DNA of 6,129 nucleotides from Spirosoma sp. (GTDB lineage Bacteria > Bacteroidota > Bacteroidia > Cytophagales > Spirosomataceae). Shown in pieces: positions 5,833 through 6,129 of the stretch; positions within the stretch are counted from its first letter, which is position 1, and every line of letters begins with the position of its first letter. The notes under the pieces are model-generated. The model was not told where the DNA came from, ran no database searches, and worked only from the letters and a program-made list of their open reading frames with translations. Where the stretch lies: NCBI GenBank assembly GCA_028288385.1, contig JAQBNX010000006.1, positions 1 to 6,129 on the forward strand, in the 5' to 3' direction. The translations under genes and the position numbers were made by a program.

Positions 5833-6129
5833 CTAATAAATCCTGAACACCTCCATCGCCTTACCGCCCAGCACGACTACCCCAATGACAACGGCTCCAA
5901 TGGCCAGAATTAGTACGGCACCAGAAGACATGTCTTTGATGGCTTTGATCTGGGGATGCAGTCCCGGTGATACAAAATCGCAAAGTTTTTCGATGGCCGT
6001 ATTGATGGCCTCAGCCGCCCAGACCAACCCAATCTGGGTCAGAATGAGGGCCCACTCCACACGGCTCAACCTTAGCCAAAGCCCCACTACCACCACCAGC
6101 CCGGCGATGAGCAAATGAACTTTGGCGTT
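5833..6129 (-). CDS. dgkA: Diacylglycerol/undecaprenol kinase, DgkA family (N-terminus cut)
   Basis: This is the C-terminal 98 residues of a small trimeric membrane kinase that phosphorylates diacylglycerol or undecaprenol with ATP, feeding phospholipid or cell-wall carrier recycling. The frame is open across the window edge ('NAKVHLLIAGLVVVVGLWL'), so the TTG at 6114 is not the true start; roughly 25-30 residues are missing, including the first Mg-binding glutamate. The catalytic motif is intact: 'AEAINTAIEKLCD' contains the Glu, Asn and second Glu used in catalysis and Mg-ATP binding. 'SPGLHPQIKAIKDMSSGAVLI' is the conserved amphipathic stretch before the last helix. Three transmembrane helices are visible. 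It ends with TAG at 5833-5835. The substrate cannot be decided; Bacteroidota and Gram-positive relatives often act as undecaprenol kinases. The gene may lead the leftward operon, or be separated from it by the dyad at 5804-5827. Confidence 0.9.
   Translation of the reverse strand, partial: NAKVHLLIAGLVVVVGLWLRLSRVEWALILTQIGLVWAAEAINTAIEKLCDFVSPGLHPQIKAIKDMSSGAVLILAIGAVVIGVVVLGGKAMEVFRIY

Noticed and set aside
1..6129. Defence, toxin-antitoxin, phage or CRISPR system
   Set aside because: No nuclease, toxin, transposase, integrase or spaced direct repeats were seen. All long frames are housekeeping or envelope-type genes.

Overview
The window looks like ordinary chromosomal DNA from a pigmented Bacteroidota bacterium. 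A Cytophagales/Spirosoma-like host is my inference. It rests on the carotenoid desaturase type, the absence of Shine-Dalgarno sequences before the starts, one candidate Bacteroidota-type promoter (TTTG, 20 bases, TATTTTCG), and several proteins resembling families I know mainly from this phylum. No RNA genes, CRISPR array, insertion sequence or phage module was seen.

Layout from left to right. 1-881 (+) is the C-terminal part of a CrtI/CrtD-type carotenoid desaturase, cut by the window edge. 965-2155 (+) is a cation:proton antiporter of the CPA type. 2157-2495 (-) is a small uncharacterised protein with an HExxH motif, ending one base after the antiporter. 2604-3909 (+) is an NhaD-type Na+/H+ antiporter whose frame is broken twice. 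4067-4777 (+) is a secreted LolA-like protein behind the candidate promoter. The right end is on the minus strand and reads leftward from the edge: a diacylglycerol/undecaprenol kinase (5833-6129, cut at its N-terminus), a six-helix membrane protein (5094-5765), and a winged-helix regulator (4823-5119) whose start overlaps the end of the membrane protein gene by 26 bases.

How the genes relate. Two unrelated sodium/proton antiporters lie close together, and both have a visible defect: one lacks an acidic residue expected in its transport core, the other carries two frameshifts. The membrane protein and the winged-helix regulator form an evident co-translated pair, with a 6-bp inverted repeat upstream that could be an operator or a terminator. 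The desaturase, LolA-like protein and lipid kinase act at the envelope, but nothing in the sequence ties them into one pathway.

I did not find a convincing new system. The items most worth following are the double frameshift in nhaD, the small HExxH protein, the regulator/membrane-protein pair and the altered CPA antiporter core.
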